From assembly GCA_040768665.1 (NCBI GenBank), contig JAXGMN010000013.1:1-64000 (forward strand): 64,000 bases of DNA, in the 5' to 3' direction. Shown piece by piece: positions 42,052-52,454 of this stretch. This DNA is from JABWBD01 sp040768665 (GTDB lineage Bacteria; Planctomycetota; Planctomycetia; Pirellulales; Thermoguttaceae). The position numbers and the translations under genes are program-made. How positions within the stretch are numbered: the first letter of the stretch is position 1; every line of letters starts with the position of its first letter. A model generated the notes under the pieces. That model saw only the letters and a program-made list of their open reading frames with translations. It was not told the DNA's origin and did no database searches.

Positions 42052-42951
42052 GTGAAACCAACAATTCGCATGACACGACGACGTATGTTGAAGGGGTCTG
42101 CGGCGGCCGCAGGCGCGGCGTTCGTCGGGGCCGTCCCGTCCTGGGCGCGTGCTCAAGACAAGAGCGACGAGGGGGCCAGGCCGCCCGTGATCGACTGCCA
42201 CGCCCACCTGCATTACCCGAGTCGATCCGACTATCTAGAAAAAGACCGCCAGCTTATCGATGCGGCCGACAAGCTGGGAATCGATAAGCTCTGCTGCTCG
42301 ATTCTGACCCCCAAGCGGCCGGCTACCGTGGAAGGATTCCGGGAGTGCAACGCCGCCCTTGTCAAGGCGATCGGACGGTACCCCGACCGGATTCTCGGCT
42401 GGTGCTACGTCAACCCGGAGCACTCGAAAGAAGCCGTCGATGAGATCCACCGCTGTGTCGAAGACCTCGGCTTCATCGGCGTCAAGCTCTACAACGAGCG
42501 GGTCTGCACGGACCCTGTCGTGTTTCCTGTCGTCGAATTGGCAATCGACCTGCGGGTGCCGATCCTGCACCACGCGGGCCACGCGCACTACCCCCTCCCC
42601 GGCCAGCCGAATATCTCCGATAGCGGAAACCTGACCGAGCTTGGGCGGCGTTATCCGGAGGCCCGTTTGATCTGCGCCCATATCGGAGGTGGCGGCGACT
42701 GGGAGTGGTCGATCAAGGCGATGCGCCAAGGCTCGAACGTTCTGCTCGACACCAGTGGCAGCGTGGTCGACGAAGGGATGATTGACATGGCGGTCGCGAC
42801 CCTGGGTGTCGACCGGGTTCTTTTCGGTTGCGACATGTCGATGACGGCAGGAATCGGCAAGATGCGGGCCCTGGACGTCAGTGCTGCGGACAAGCAACAG
42901 ATTCTCGGCGGCAACATGATGAAACTCCTTGCGATGCGGAGCAAGACATGA
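42052..42951 (+). CDS. TAT-exported amidohydrolase family 2 protein
   Basis: The GTG at 42052 follows AAGGAGCGACCTT. A twin-arginine signal is visible (MTRRRMLKGSAAAAGAA). The 299-residue protein has the metal-binding HxH as VIDCHAHLHY near residue 50, further histidines in ILHHAGHAHY and LICAHIGGGGDW, and the closing aspartate in RVLFGCDMSM. This is a TIM-barrel hydrolase or decarboxylase of the amidohydrolase-2 type; the substrate is unknown. Its last four bases overlap the next gene (ATGA), so the two are co-translated. Confidence 0.87.
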   Translation: MKPTIRMTRRRMLKGSAAAAGAAFVGAVPSWARAQDKSDEGARPPVIDCHAHLHYPSRSDYLEKDRQLIDAADKLGIDKLCCSILTPKRPATVEGFRECNAALVKAIGRYPDRILGWCYVNPEHSKEAVDEIHRCVEDLGFIGVKLYNERVCTDPVVFPVVELAIDLRVPILHHAGHAHYPLPGQPNISDSGNLTELGRRYPEARLICAHIGGGGDWEWSIKAMRQGSNVLLDTSGSVVDEGMIDMAVATLGVDRVLFGCDMSMTAGIGKMRALDVSAADKQQILGGNMMKLLAMRSKT

Positions 42952-43730
42952 CAATCGACGTAAACGCCTACCTTGGCCACTTCGCTTTCCGACGCCTGCG
43001 CCACAACACGCCCGACGCGCTTCTGAGGCTGATGGATTCCAAGGGCATCGATCGCGCACTGGTTTCCAGTGCCGGCGCCATTACCTACCGAAACGCCCAG
43101 TCGGGCAACGAGGAAGTGTACGCGGCGGTGAAACCGCACCGCGATCGGCTCGTGCCTTTTTCCGTGATCAACCCCTGCTACGCGGGCTGGAAAGACGATC
43201 TGAGAATCTGCTGCGACGACTTCGCAATGAACGGACTGCGGATCTACCCGAAATGGCACAACTACGCGTTGAGCGATCCCTGCTGCGAGGAACTCATCGC
43301 CGCAGCCGCCGAGCGCAAGCTGCCGGTCTCGATTCCGCTCCGGGTGGAAGACTACCGGCAGCGAAGCTGGCTGGCCGACGTGCCCGATGTTCCCGTAGCC
43401 GAGATCGTGGAAGTGGTCCGGAAACACCCGACGGCAAGATTCATCCTCCTCAACGGTGCGGGGTACGCGGGTTCGCCGCTTGGAAAAGGGGCCAAAGAGC
43501 TTCCGGCGAACTACTGGATCGAGATCTCGCGATTGACCGCCCTGATGGCCGACGAGCTTGCGCAACTCCTCGCGCAACTCGGACCGGATCGGGTCGTGTT
43601 CGGCACGGGCTCGCCATTCAAGGCGATCGATCCGGTTCTGGTGAAGATGGAAGTCCTGGACGCTTCGGAGGAAGTCAAGGACAAGATCCGCTGGCGCAAT
43701 GCCGCGGCGCTATTGCCGGAGAAACGCTGA
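42948..43730 (+). CDS. Amidohydrolase-like protein lacking metal ligands
   Basis: The ATG at 42948 overlaps the stop of the preceding amidohydrolase. The 260-residue product has the same barrel pattern (NGLRIYPKWHNYALSDPCCE, RFILLNGAGYAG, RVVFGTGSPF) but no export signal. The first strand reads DVNAYLGHFAFRRL, without HxH, and the closing aspartate position is Gly. It may be a non-catalytic partner or use a different chemistry. Start choice is firm because of the ATGA overlap. Confidence 0.82.
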   Translation: MTIDVNAYLGHFAFRRLRHNTPDALLRLMDSKGIDRALVSSAGAITYRNAQSGNEEVYAAVKPHRDRLVPFSVINPCYAGWKDDLRICCDDFAMNGLRIYPKWHNYALSDPCCEELIAAAAERKLPVSIPLRVEDYRQRSWLADVPDVPVAEIVEVVRKHPTARFILLNGAGYAGSPLGKGAKELPANYWIEISRLTALMADELAQLLAQLGPDRVVFGTGSPFKAIDPVLVKMEVLDASEEVKDKIRWRNAAALLPEKR

Positions 43731-43789
43731 CAAAAAACCGCATCGTCCGAGACTCTGGAGTCGCCGGGAATAGGATTGGACGATACTCT

Positions 43790-45421
43790 TCAATGCGCCA
43801 CGCGCCAGCGGACGTTGAAGAGCCAGAGCATCGCCGCGACCATCACGAGATCGAGAACCGTGTAAAAGGCCAGAAAAGCCGGCGCCGTCCATCGCCACCA
43901 GTCGCCGGCATGCAGGACCGTCTCGCCGTTGAGCGTCAGCGGCAGACTGAAGCCGGCGGCGAACGGGCTGATGAAGAGCCCCTCGCGGAGTTCGACCGTC
44001 GCGGTGGCCGAGGGATAGAACAGGTCGGCGAACAGCTTCACCGCGACCGGCAGCGCGAAGAGGATAATGACGACCAGGTACGCGGTCATCATGCTCACCG
44101 AGGTTCGGCGGAAGAGGACCGACAGGAGAAGTGCCAGGATCGTGGTCGTCAGGCTTGTGACGAGAATGATCGCCAGGTAGCCGACGATCGAGAGCGTGTC
44201 GCTCCAGTACGTCCAGGGCGGCAGAAGCCATGCCAGCAGGATCGGCCAGACCAGAAAGCTCGTCAGCACGGTGGACACCCGCAGGCTGGCGTACAGCTTT
44301 CCCGAAAGGATTTGCCATGGGGAAAGGGTCGTCGTCAGCAGCAGCTCGAGGGTCTCGCGTTCGCGCTCGCTGGTCACGCTGCCGGCCGAGAAGACCGGCC
44401 CCACGAGCATGTTGAACAAGAGCACGTAGCTCGTGTACCAGGGAGCTAACTGGGGCCGGATATACAAGCACGCGGCCATCACGAAGAGCGCCAGCCCCAT
44501 GCTCAACTGGATGACCAGCCGCAACATGAGCGTGCCGCGGCCGAACAATTCGCTCCTCATCTCTTTGTCGTAGACCGGGTTCATGCCGTCTTCCATGAGA
44601 TCGGTCCGCTTGGGCGGCGCGAACAGGCTGTCGGGAAACTGGTCGCTGCGAATTACCATCCCCACCGCCTCCCGCTGCTCCTCCTCGATGTCGACGACCT
44701 CCTGGGCTTCCGCGCCGACGTCGGGCGGATGCATCAATCGCCGGCTGATCGTCTGCATCAGCGCCGCGCAGATCGCAACGGCCGATGCCGGGACGGCGAC
44801 GAGCAACAAGACAAGCCGGAACTGCGCCGCCCGCTCCAATCCAACGTAGAGCAGCACGCCGACCAGCGCCAGCGGAAGGATCAGCAAGTAAGAAACGACT
44901 TCCGAGGCGATCGTTCGTGAGAAGTAGCTGCTGCACGCCATGCTGATCATGCCGAACGTGAGCACGGAAGCGGCCATGGCAACGTAGGTTCCCAACACCT
45001 CGTAGAGCGAAACGCCGCCCAGCGGCAGGCACAGCATGACGATCGGCAGCGAGCAGAATACGAGCACGGCCAGGTGCGAGAGCGAGGCCAGCAGTTTTCC
45101 GACGACGATCGCCACCGGGCGCATGGGGCTGGCCAGAAGCATCTCGTAAGTCTTGCGCTCCTTCTCGCCGGTGATCGTTCCTGAAGCGAAGCTCGGGGCC
45201 ATGAGCGACATGAGGATGTACTGGCCGAGAAAGAACATGTTGACCAGCCGCTTGGCTTCCTCCGGACTGTTCGTCAGATCGAGCCGCTGCTGGCTCGGCC
45301 AGGCGGCAAAGACCACCAGGCCCAAGAGGCCGATATAGACCAACAGAAGCACGAACGCCCGGTTCATCCGGAGATTGACCAGCAGTTCGCGTTGCAGCAC
45401 GGGATTGTCGAACAGAAGCAT
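43790..45421 (-). CDS. ABC-2 type transporter permease
   Basis: The start at 45421 lies 2 bp after the stop of the ATPase gene, so the two are translated together. The 543-residue protein has about twelve hydrophobic segments in two sets, each including an ABC-2 signature (GTITGEKERKTYEMLLASPM and AGSVTSERERETLELLLTTT). It looks like two fused six-helix permease halves. With the adjacent ATPase it probably exports or moves a membrane substrate. The first-half ATPase-like contact loops are intact. Confidence 0.9.
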   Translation of the reverse strand: MLLFDNPVLQRELLVNLRMNRAFVLLLVYIGLLGLVVFAAWPSQQRLDLTNSPEEAKRLVNMFFLGQYILMSLMAPSFASGTITGEKERKTYEMLLASPMRPVAIVVGKLLASLSHLAVLVFCSLPIVMLCLPLGGVSLYEVLGTYVAMAASVLTFGMISMACSSYFSRTIASEVVSYLLILPLALVGVLLYVGLERAAQFRLVLLLVAVPASAVAICAALMQTISRRLMHPPDVGAEAQEVVDIEEEQREAVGMVIRSDQFPDSLFAPPKRTDLMEDGMNPVYDKEMRSELFGRGTLMLRLVIQLSMGLALFVMAACLYIRPQLAPWYTSYVLLFNMLVGPVFSAGSVTSERERETLELLLTTTLSPWQILSGKLYASLRVSTVLTSFLVWPILLAWLLPPWTYWSDTLSIVGYLAIILVTSLTTTILALLLSVLFRRTSVSMMTAYLVVIILFALPVAVKLFADLFYPSATATVELREGLFISPFAAGFSLPLTLNGETVLHAGDWWRWTAPAFLAFYTVLDLVMVAAMLWLFNVRWRVAH

Positions 45422-45423
45422 GG

Positions 45424-46350
45424 TCAGGCCACCGCTCCCTTGGTGACGAGCATGAACACGTCCTCCAGCGTCGGCTCCTTGTCGGCAAACGAATGCATGC
45501 GGACGCCGTTGGCCACAAGCTGCTCCATGACGGTGGCGAGTTGGCCGTCGTCGGCCGCCAGTTCCACCGTCACGCGGTTTCCCTCGACCTGCACCTCGCG
45601 GGTCTCGGGGCGGCTGCGGAGGATGGAAACGCCGGCTTCCAGGTTTTCCAGAAACTTGATCACCACGATCCGGTTGCGGTGAATGCGGCGATAGACGTCC
45701 TCGATCGGGCCGTGCATGAGCAGCTTGCCCCGCTCGATGATTCCGATGCTCGTGCAACAGTCGGCCAGCTCGGTCAGGATATGGCTCGAGATGAGGATGG
45801 TCTTGCCCATCTGGCGGAGTTCGCGGAGCAGCGCTTTCACCTCGACTCGGGCCCGCGGATCCAGTCCGCTGGCCGGCTCGTCGAGGATCAGCACCGGCGG
45901 ATCGTGCACGAGCGTCTTCGCCAGGCAGAGACGCTGCTTCATGCCGCGCGAGAGGCTGTTGACAAAATCGTTTCGTTTGCCGGTCAAGTCGAGCAGGTCG
46001 AGCACGTCGCCGATGACCTGCTTGCGCCGGGATCGGGGGATCTGGTAGGCCACGGCGAAAAAGTCGAGGAATTCCCAGACCTTCATGCCGTCATACACGC
46101 CGAAGCTGTCGGGCATGTAGCCGATGTTGCGGCGAACCTCGAGGGGCTGGCGGGTGACGCTGCAGCCATTGACGATCCCCTCTCCTTCCGTCGCCTTGAG
46201 CAACGTCGCCAGGAAACGGATCGTCGTGCTCTTGCCCGCGCCGTTGGGCCCGATGAAGCCGAACGTCTCCCCCGGCTCGATTTTCAGGTTCAGGTGGTCG
46301 ACAGCCAGGAGGTCGCCATAGCGCTTGGTGAAATCTTTCAGTTCAATCAT
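45424..46350 (-). CDS. ABC transporter ATP-binding protein
   Basis: The 308-residue ATPase begins MIELKDFTKRYGDLLAVDHL. Walker A is GPNGAGKST, the signature is NSLSRGMKQRL, Walker B is VLILDEPASGLD, and the switch histidine is in ISSHILTEL. The C-terminal 90 residues form the extra domain seen in ABC-2 type ATPases. It is followed 2 bp later by its permease and preceded by the lipoprotein gene downstream on the map. Confidence 0.96.
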   Translation of the reverse strand: MIELKDFTKRYGDLLAVDHLNLKIEPGETFGFIGPNGAGKSTTIRFLATLLKATEGEGIVNGCSVTRQPLEVRRNIGYMPDSFGVYDGMKVWEFLDFFAVAYQIPRSRRKQVIGDVLDLLDLTGKRNDFVNSLSRGMKQRLCLAKTLVHDPPVLILDEPASGLDPRARVEVKALLRELRQMGKTILISSHILTELADCCTSIGIIERGKLLMHGPIEDVYRRIHRNRIVVIKFLENLEAGVSILRSRPETREVQVEGNRVTVELAADDGQLATVMEQLVANGVRMHSFADKEPTLEDVFMLVTKGAVA

Positions 46351-46400
46351 CGATGATGGAAGAGTTCCGTTCTTGAGTTTCGGAAAAAGATGGCTGATTT

Positions 46401-48908
46401 CTACTCCGCGATGAGGACCCTCCGATACTGCGCATCGACGTCGGCACGGCTATTGGCGTCGGGCAGCGGATCGGCGAGAGCACCATAGTCGAGATGAGCG
46501 ACAACGAGCGCTACCTGGCGAGCCTGCGGCGCCTCCGGGCGGATCTCCATACCCGGCAACGGCTGATTGGTCCATGCGACCATTCGAACGTCGCCGGGCT
46601 GCATATCCTCTGCGTTCTCTGCCAGGCGGACAATCCGCCGGAGATTGAGCGAGCCGGACGGCGGGGTTTCGGCCGTTTGCGGTTGCTCGCTTCGTTCATC
46701 CCAAGGCGAATTCTCCGCGTCGGGGGCATACCGGCGGAACTTCAACACCCGGGACGCAGCCGGCTGGAAATCACCCAGCCAGCATTCCTCCCATTGCTCC
46801 TCCATTTCTCCCGGGCCGATCTCGACGCGTGCCTTCCGGATCACGCCCGCCCCGCGCAGCGTCAGGTCCGTTCCGTTGAGCAATTCGAGCTCGCCCGTGT
46901 CGGTGTGGCGGAGCGAGAAACTGCCGCCGACGTCGAGCATCTGTTCGCTGTGGGCCATACCGGTCGAGTTGGAGAGGATACGAAAGCCCATCAGGTCGAC
47001 CCCCTGCTCGTAGCGATACTGCAGGTGGTCGCGCCCGAAGCGGGCTTGCGCAGTTTCGCCGTCGCCCTTGCTGGGAAACGGCAGCACCAGCGCCCCCGGC
47101 TGATCGAAATGGAACACGTAGGGCGTCGACAGCGAGGTGTACACGGCGGTATAGCGAGTAACGTGGGCCCGCGGGTGCCCTCCTTGCATCTCGACGACAG
47201 CGAGTTCCGTCGTCGAGCGGGCGAAGCCGATGTCGAGCTGCGCCATGCGGATCACGACGACCGTACAAACCACGGCGATCAGCGGCGCCGCCGCCCATGC
47301 CCACTCGACGCGCCCCAGCACGCGGAACACGAGCCAGTTGAGCGGCACCAGTACCAGCAGGTAGACGCCGAGAACCCAAACGACAAACGCACGTTTCGGG
47401 ATCTCGATTCGCGCAGCCTGCTGGAGCGATTCCCGCGCGGCGTTGGCCACCTCGTTGAAGTCGTTCCAGGAGGCAACGTCGGTATCGATCACCTTGGAAG
47501 CCGGTTCGTAGTCGAGATAGGATCTCTCCGGATCAGCCGTGACAACCACTTTCCGTCCGGTATCGCGCGTGAAATAGCGGAGATTGCAGAGCCTGAGGGC
47601 GTCGTGGACCGTCGTCCCGGGGCGGTCCGGATTGCCCCCCGCCCAGGTAATCCGGGTCTCGCCGCCAAGGTCGTGAAAGGATCGCGGGGCATGCCCCAGA
47701 ATCGCGGAATTGAAAAACCCGTCGAGTCCGGGCCAGCCGACCAGATCCCGCCCAGTCAAGGCAAACGCCGAAACGACGATCCGTCCGCGTCCCACGCGCC
47801 GTTCGACGAGCAACTGGCCGGTACCCGGAACGGCTCTCGCGTCGGCGTGCAAGCGGAGCGCCACACCGGGCCACTTCCCGACCGGTCTGAGCGGCGGCCC
47901 CGGCTGGCCGGCCAGCGGCGTCGTCCAACGGTCATTGATTTCCGAGAGGGCCTCCGCGTCGATCTGCCGCGTTCCTGGCGAGGTGGCCGGGAGATACGGA
48001 GCAAGAAAACTGTCGCTCAAGGCGTCGATCGACTCGGGTCCGCTGACGATCAATTGCCCGCCCCAATGGAGCCAATCGATCAGGGCCGTCTGCTGCTGGG
48101 GCGTCAGGGCGTCGGGCTCGGCATCGTCCCAAAGCACGTAGGCGATGCTGGTCCAGAACAGCGGATGATTCGGAAGCGATGCCTCCCTTTCTGCCCGAAG
48201 CAATTCCACTCGGTAGTACTGGCGATCGGTCGGGTCGAACCTAACGCCGACCGGCGCGGTGAAGGTATCGAGCTTTTCAAGGTAGGTGTACCGTTCCGGC
48301 CAGCGGGCAAGCACGACAAAGTGAAACTGATGCGGCGGCATCGCCATCAGCGGCTGGAGCTGAGGCTCGAATCGGCGGCCGCCCTGGCGCGACGTGATCC
48401 GGACCGACCCGCGGGCCTTCTCCGTCGCAACCGGCACAAACAACCGCGAGTCGAACTGCTTGGGCTGCTTTTTGGGCAGGGCGATCGTCCGCACGGTCGA
48501 GAGCGTGTAGGCAACGCCCGTCAGGCCGATCGGCCTGCCCTGCCCATCGGTAACGGCGATCTCCAGGTCGGCGAGGATGTCGTCGTGGTTGGCCTTCGCG
48601 GACAGCACGGCGGCGGTCCAGTGCCCCGGCTTGTACCAGCAGGTCTTCGCCTTGCTTGCATGCGGCTGCGAAACCAGGAATGCTACCTCCAGCGGAGGTT
48701 TCTGCTTTTCCCGCTCCGCGCGCAGCCGCCGTTCGAGTTCGGCCTTCTCCCGGTCCAACTCCTCCTGGGTTTTCGGCTTCTTCCGGCAACTGCACCCACC
48801 GCAGCCCGGCAACGATACGACAACGCCGAAGCAAAGCACAAACGCAACCCAGCGAGCAGTCAGCATTCGACGACGATCGGGAGACGAGTCCGTCTTGATT
48901 GCAGTCAT
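46401..48908 (-). CDS. Lipoprotein-like membrane protein, ABC-associated
   Basis: The ATG at 48908 follows GGAGAGCGC. The 835-residue product has an N-terminal helix ending in a lipobox-like VVVSLPGC near residue 32, then a Lys/Glu-rich coiled segment (EELDREKAELERRLRAERE). A large extracytoplasmic region follows, with two membrane helices at about 490-550 (VVWVLGVYLLVLVPLNWLVF and WAAAPLIAVVCTVVVI). The layout resembles the large accessory protein that accompanies GldA/GldF-type ABC transporters. It ends 50 bp before the ATPase gene, so it reads first in the cluster. Function is inferred from context. Confidence 0.72.
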   Translation of the reverse strand: MTAIKTDSSPDRRRMLTARWVAFVLCFGVVVSLPGCGGCSCRKKPKTQEELDREKAELERRLRAEREKQKPPLEVAFLVSQPHASKAKTCWYKPGHWTAAVLSAKANHDDILADLEIAVTDGQGRPIGLTGVAYTLSTVRTIALPKKQPKQFDSRLFVPVATEKARGSVRITSRQGGRRFEPQLQPLMAMPPHQFHFVVLARWPERYTYLEKLDTFTAPVGVRFDPTDRQYYRVELLRAEREASLPNHPLFWTSIAYVLWDDAEPDALTPQQQTALIDWLHWGGQLIVSGPESIDALSDSFLAPYLPATSPGTRQIDAEALSEINDRWTTPLAGQPGPPLRPVGKWPGVALRLHADARAVPGTGQLLVERRVGRGRIVVSAFALTGRDLVGWPGLDGFFNSAILGHAPRSFHDLGGETRITWAGGNPDRPGTTVHDALRLCNLRYFTRDTGRKVVVTADPERSYLDYEPASKVIDTDVASWNDFNEVANAARESLQQAARIEIPKRAFVVWVLGVYLLVLVPLNWLVFRVLGRVEWAWAAAPLIAVVCTVVVIRMAQLDIGFARSTTELAVVEMQGGHPRAHVTRYTAVYTSLSTPYVFHFDQPGALVLPFPSKGDGETAQARFGRDHLQYRYEQGVDLMGFRILSNSTGMAHSEQMLDVGGSFSLRHTDTGELELLNGTDLTLRGAGVIRKARVEIGPGEMEEQWEECWLGDFQPAASRVLKFRRYAPDAENSPWDERSEQPQTAETPPSGSLNLRRIVRLAENAEDMQPGDVRMVAWTNQPLPGMEIRPEAPQARQVALVVAHLDYGALADPLPDANSRADVDAQYRRVLIAE

Positions 48909-48931
48909 GCGCTCTCCGCTGCTCCTGGGGT

Positions 48932-49025
48932 GACTCCTGAAAAAGGGACTGGCTCCGCAAGGCGTGGTAGTTTCCAGTGCGATGAGATACAAGATATTGG
49001 GGTGTCTGTCCCCTTTTCAGCGGTC
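48932..49025. repeat. Palindromic dispersed element, copy C
   Basis: The 18-bp arms GACTCCTGAAAAAGGGAC and GTCCCCTTTTCAGCGGTC pair with three mismatches. The interior holds TGGCTCCGCAA and ACAAGATATTGGGGTGTCTG, shared with copies D and F. It sits 24 bp upstream of the lipoprotein start, between divergent-reading regions. Confidence 0.85.
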
Positions 49026-49128
49026 TCCTATGCCCATGAGTTTAGGCAGAAAGGGCTCCGTTGAAAAGACTCCCTGGAAAAGAAAGGTTCCGGGAGGCAC
49101 GCTACCGGAGCGGGGACCGGCGACGCAC

Positions 49129-50412
49129 TCACGCCATGACGGCGACTTCAACCTCCTGGAAGGCGGCGGTGTACGGCCGCACGTCCTGGCCGTCGACCGA
49201 GACGATCTCGATGTCTTCGTAGAACGACAGATCGATTTCTTCCATCGACGGCCTGGCGATCCGCTCCCCGGTCTCCGTGCGGATACATTGAACCTTCGGC
49301 CGTGCCGGGAAGTCGGGGTTGAAGTCGATCACCACCGCGTCCGCGCCCGTCGACAGCGTGACGATCTGGCCGATCGGAAAAAGCGGCACTGTGCGGTAGA
49401 ATGCCGCTTCCACCACCGGATCGAATTGACCTCGCGACCAGGTGCGCATCTCCGCAAGCGCGCGGACCGGAAGTTTCGCCTGGGAGTAGCAGCGCCGACT
49501 CGTCGCGGCGTCGTAGACGTCGGCGATCATCGCGATCCGCGAGAAGACCGGGATCTGTTTGCCCGCCAACGGCTCGCCTTCCCGGCCGGTGTGGTGATCC
49601 CTTCGACCCGGGTAACCCGAACCGTCCCAACGCTGATGATGATTCAGCACGACGGTTGCCGCCGCCGCCGGTACGCTCCCCCGGACCATTTCGTATCCGT
49701 ACGTCGTGTGCCGACGCATCTCGGCCATCTCGCTACCGTCGAGTTTGCCCGGCTTATTGAGGATTGCGGGCGGAACTTGCATCTTGCCGATGTCGTGCAG
49801 CAGGCAACCCAGGCCGAGCAGGTGAAGGTCTTTGGCATCCTTGGCCGACTTGAATTGCCGCTGGTCGATCAGGTAACGCTCCAGCTTCATCCCGATCAAT
49901 AGAGATAAATAGCAGACATTCGTCGAGTGCGACATCAAATAATTGTCGAACGCGTCCAACTTCTGCAACAGGACGTCGCTGCCGGAACTGGCCTGCAAAA
50001 AGTGGAACAGGCTGCCGACCGACTCCTCGAAGTGGACAAGGTCCAGTTCGACCGACGAATTGCGGATGATCTCCTCGAAATTGCGGCGGACGTGCTGATA
50101 AACCTCCCGCTGCCGCTCGCCGAGCTCTTCATCCACCAGATACTCGAGAAACTCGAGTTCGCGGTGTCGGACCCAGATATCCATGATTCCCAGTTGTTTC
50201 AGACGCGGGATCGCCTCCATCGGGATTTCCCGGTCGCGCTGCAGAAGCAAGCGTCGCGGATCGTGCGGCAAGGGAATCGGCCGGGCGAGGATCATCCCCG
50301 GCTGGATTTTGTCGACTGGCACTCGCAGCATGACTCGACGACTCTTTGGGCAGCGGGAGAAAGCGCATTTCCTTTCCGGCCCACCTTCAGCCGCAGCTTC
50401 CGAAGGGCTCAC
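49129..50412 (-). CDS. HD-GYP domain protein, probable cyclic-di-GMP phosphodiesterase
   Basis: The GTG at 50412 follows GAGGTAGACTT; ATG 50331 is the alternative. The 427-residue protein has an N-terminal region of unclear fold and a central HD-GYP domain at about 150-320, with the HD pair in GCLLHDIGKMQVPP and the GYP motif in HHQRWDGSGYPGR. Such enzymes linearise cyclic di-GMP. The C-terminal part after about 330 is beta-rich (IVTLSTGADAVVIDFNPD). No receiver domain is visible. It stands apart from neighbours. Confidence 0.9.
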   Translation of the reverse strand: MSPSEAAAEGGPERKCAFSRCPKSRRVMLRVPVDKIQPGMILARPIPLPHDPRRLLLQRDREIPMEAIPRLKQLGIMDIWVRHRELEFLEYLVDEELGERQREVYQHVRRNFEEIIRNSSVELDLVHFEESVGSLFHFLQASSGSDVLLQKLDAFDNYLMSHSTNVCYLSLLIGMKLERYLIDQRQFKSAKDAKDLHLLGLGCLLHDIGKMQVPPAILNKPGKLDGSEMAEMRRHTTYGYEMVRGSVPAAAATVVLNHHQRWDGSGYPGRRDHHTGREGEPLAGKQIPVFSRIAMIADVYDAATSRRCYSQAKLPVRALAEMRTWSRGQFDPVVEAAFYRTVPLFPIGQIVTLSTGADAVVIDFNPDFPARPKVQCIRTETGERIARPSMEEIDLSFYEDIEIVSVDGQDVRPYTAAFQEVEVAVMA

Positions 50413-50554
50413 AAGTCTACCTCACCCCTGCTATTGCAGGCCGAAGCCGGGGCGGTGAAATGGGGAAAAATGCCGCCGACGGCATGCTGACCGCGACCCG
50501 AACATGCCCTCTGTAGCGAATGCGCCGACCGAGCGAGACACCCGCCCGGGACGG

Positions 50555-50652
50555 CCACAGGCAGATGATCGCGTCCGCTCACGATTGCCATCAGCCCGGC
50601 TGCGTCCCAGCAGCCGGGCTGATGGGTGACCTCTCATCCGCCGCTCGCCTTA
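50555..50652 (-). repeat. Stop-linked hairpin repeat, copy 2 (inverted)
   Basis: On the minus strand this starts at the TAA of the DUF1328 gene (50650-50652) and reads TAAGGCGAGCGG, then the hairpin ATCAGCCCGGCTGCTGGGA and its complementary arm, then GGCAATCGTGA and ATCATCTGCC. It matches the copy at 41899 over about 95 bp with few changes. It may be a terminator or mobile repeat. Confidence 0.85.
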
Positions 50653-50823
50653 GATCGCCCGTCCCCTGCCGAAGCCCCCGAACACGAGGCTGATGATGAA
50701 CAGCACCAGGAAGACAAAGAACAGAATCTTCGCGATGCCTGCCGCCCCCGCGGCGATCCCGCCGAACCCGAACAACGCAGCCACCAGGGCCACAATCAGA
50801 AACAGCAAAGCCCACCCTAACAT
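50650..50823 (-). CDS. DUF1328/UPF0391 small membrane protein
   Basis: The ATG at 50823 follows GGAGGAATGTACC; a longer frame starts at 50859. The 57-residue product begins MLGWALLFLIVALVAALFGF and continues as two helices (AAGAAGIAKILFFVFLVLFI), the pattern of the UPF0391 (DUF1328) family of small inner-membrane proteins. The function of this family is unknown. It is followed by a stop-linked repeat. Confidence 0.9.
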   Translation of the reverse strand: MLGWALLFLIVALVAALFGFGGIAAGAAGIAKILFFVFLVLFIISLVFGGFGRGRAI

Positions 50824-51083
50824 GGTACATTCCTCCAACGAAGGTGATTGCCTGTCCACTACCCGGCCGCACCAAGCCCCCGCGGCCGGGTATTACTTTC
50901 CATTTCTCGCCGTCGGCGAGTCAAACAGGTCTGCTCAGGAAGCACGTGGCGTGCCAATTGTGCCAAAGCGTAGCGGATGCCATGATGTGCCGTCGCAAAT
51001 CTTGAGCTCTGCTAAACTCGTGACAGACTGGCGCACGGGACGACAAGATGTCGTCGAGCGGTCCGATTTACCGGCCCCCCTCG
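50824..51083. other. Gap between ispG and the DUF1328 gene
   Basis: These 260 bp contain no recognisable gene or repeat. They should include the promoter of the DUF1328 gene. No terminator hairpin for ispG is evident. Confidence 0.3.
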
Positions 51084-52220
<1,137 letters not shown>

Positions 52221-52263
52221 GCTTCTGAGCCTCGATCGAAAGCAAGGGGGGGAGAGGCAGTGT

Positions 52264-52310
52264 TGGTCTGACGAACAAAGACGGTGCCCGTTCCATTTTT
52301 CATCAGACCA
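52264..52310. repeat. Shortened palindromic element
   Basis: TGGTCTGA and TCAGACCA pair. The interior GGTGCCCGTTCC resembles the right core GTGCCTGTCCCC of the dispersed family, but the left core is missing, so this may be a decayed or deleted copy. Confidence 0.5.
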
Positions 52311-52454
52311 CGGCAGTGCCCGCGGGAGGTTTCCCTCTATTGTCGCATGCGCCGACCGTACAGCAAGCCTTACGGCACGATTCTGGTCCCACGGGTCGAG
52401 CGGCCTGCCAACGATCGCTGATCGGCTTGCCGAAAGGCCTTTGCCGCAAACGGG

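Noticed and set aside
46494..49064. An 856-codon + strand frame opposite the lipoprotein-like gene
   Set aside because: It is a shadow frame, with a composition of Arg, Gly and His, no signal or domain, and opposite to a gene with clear membrane helices.
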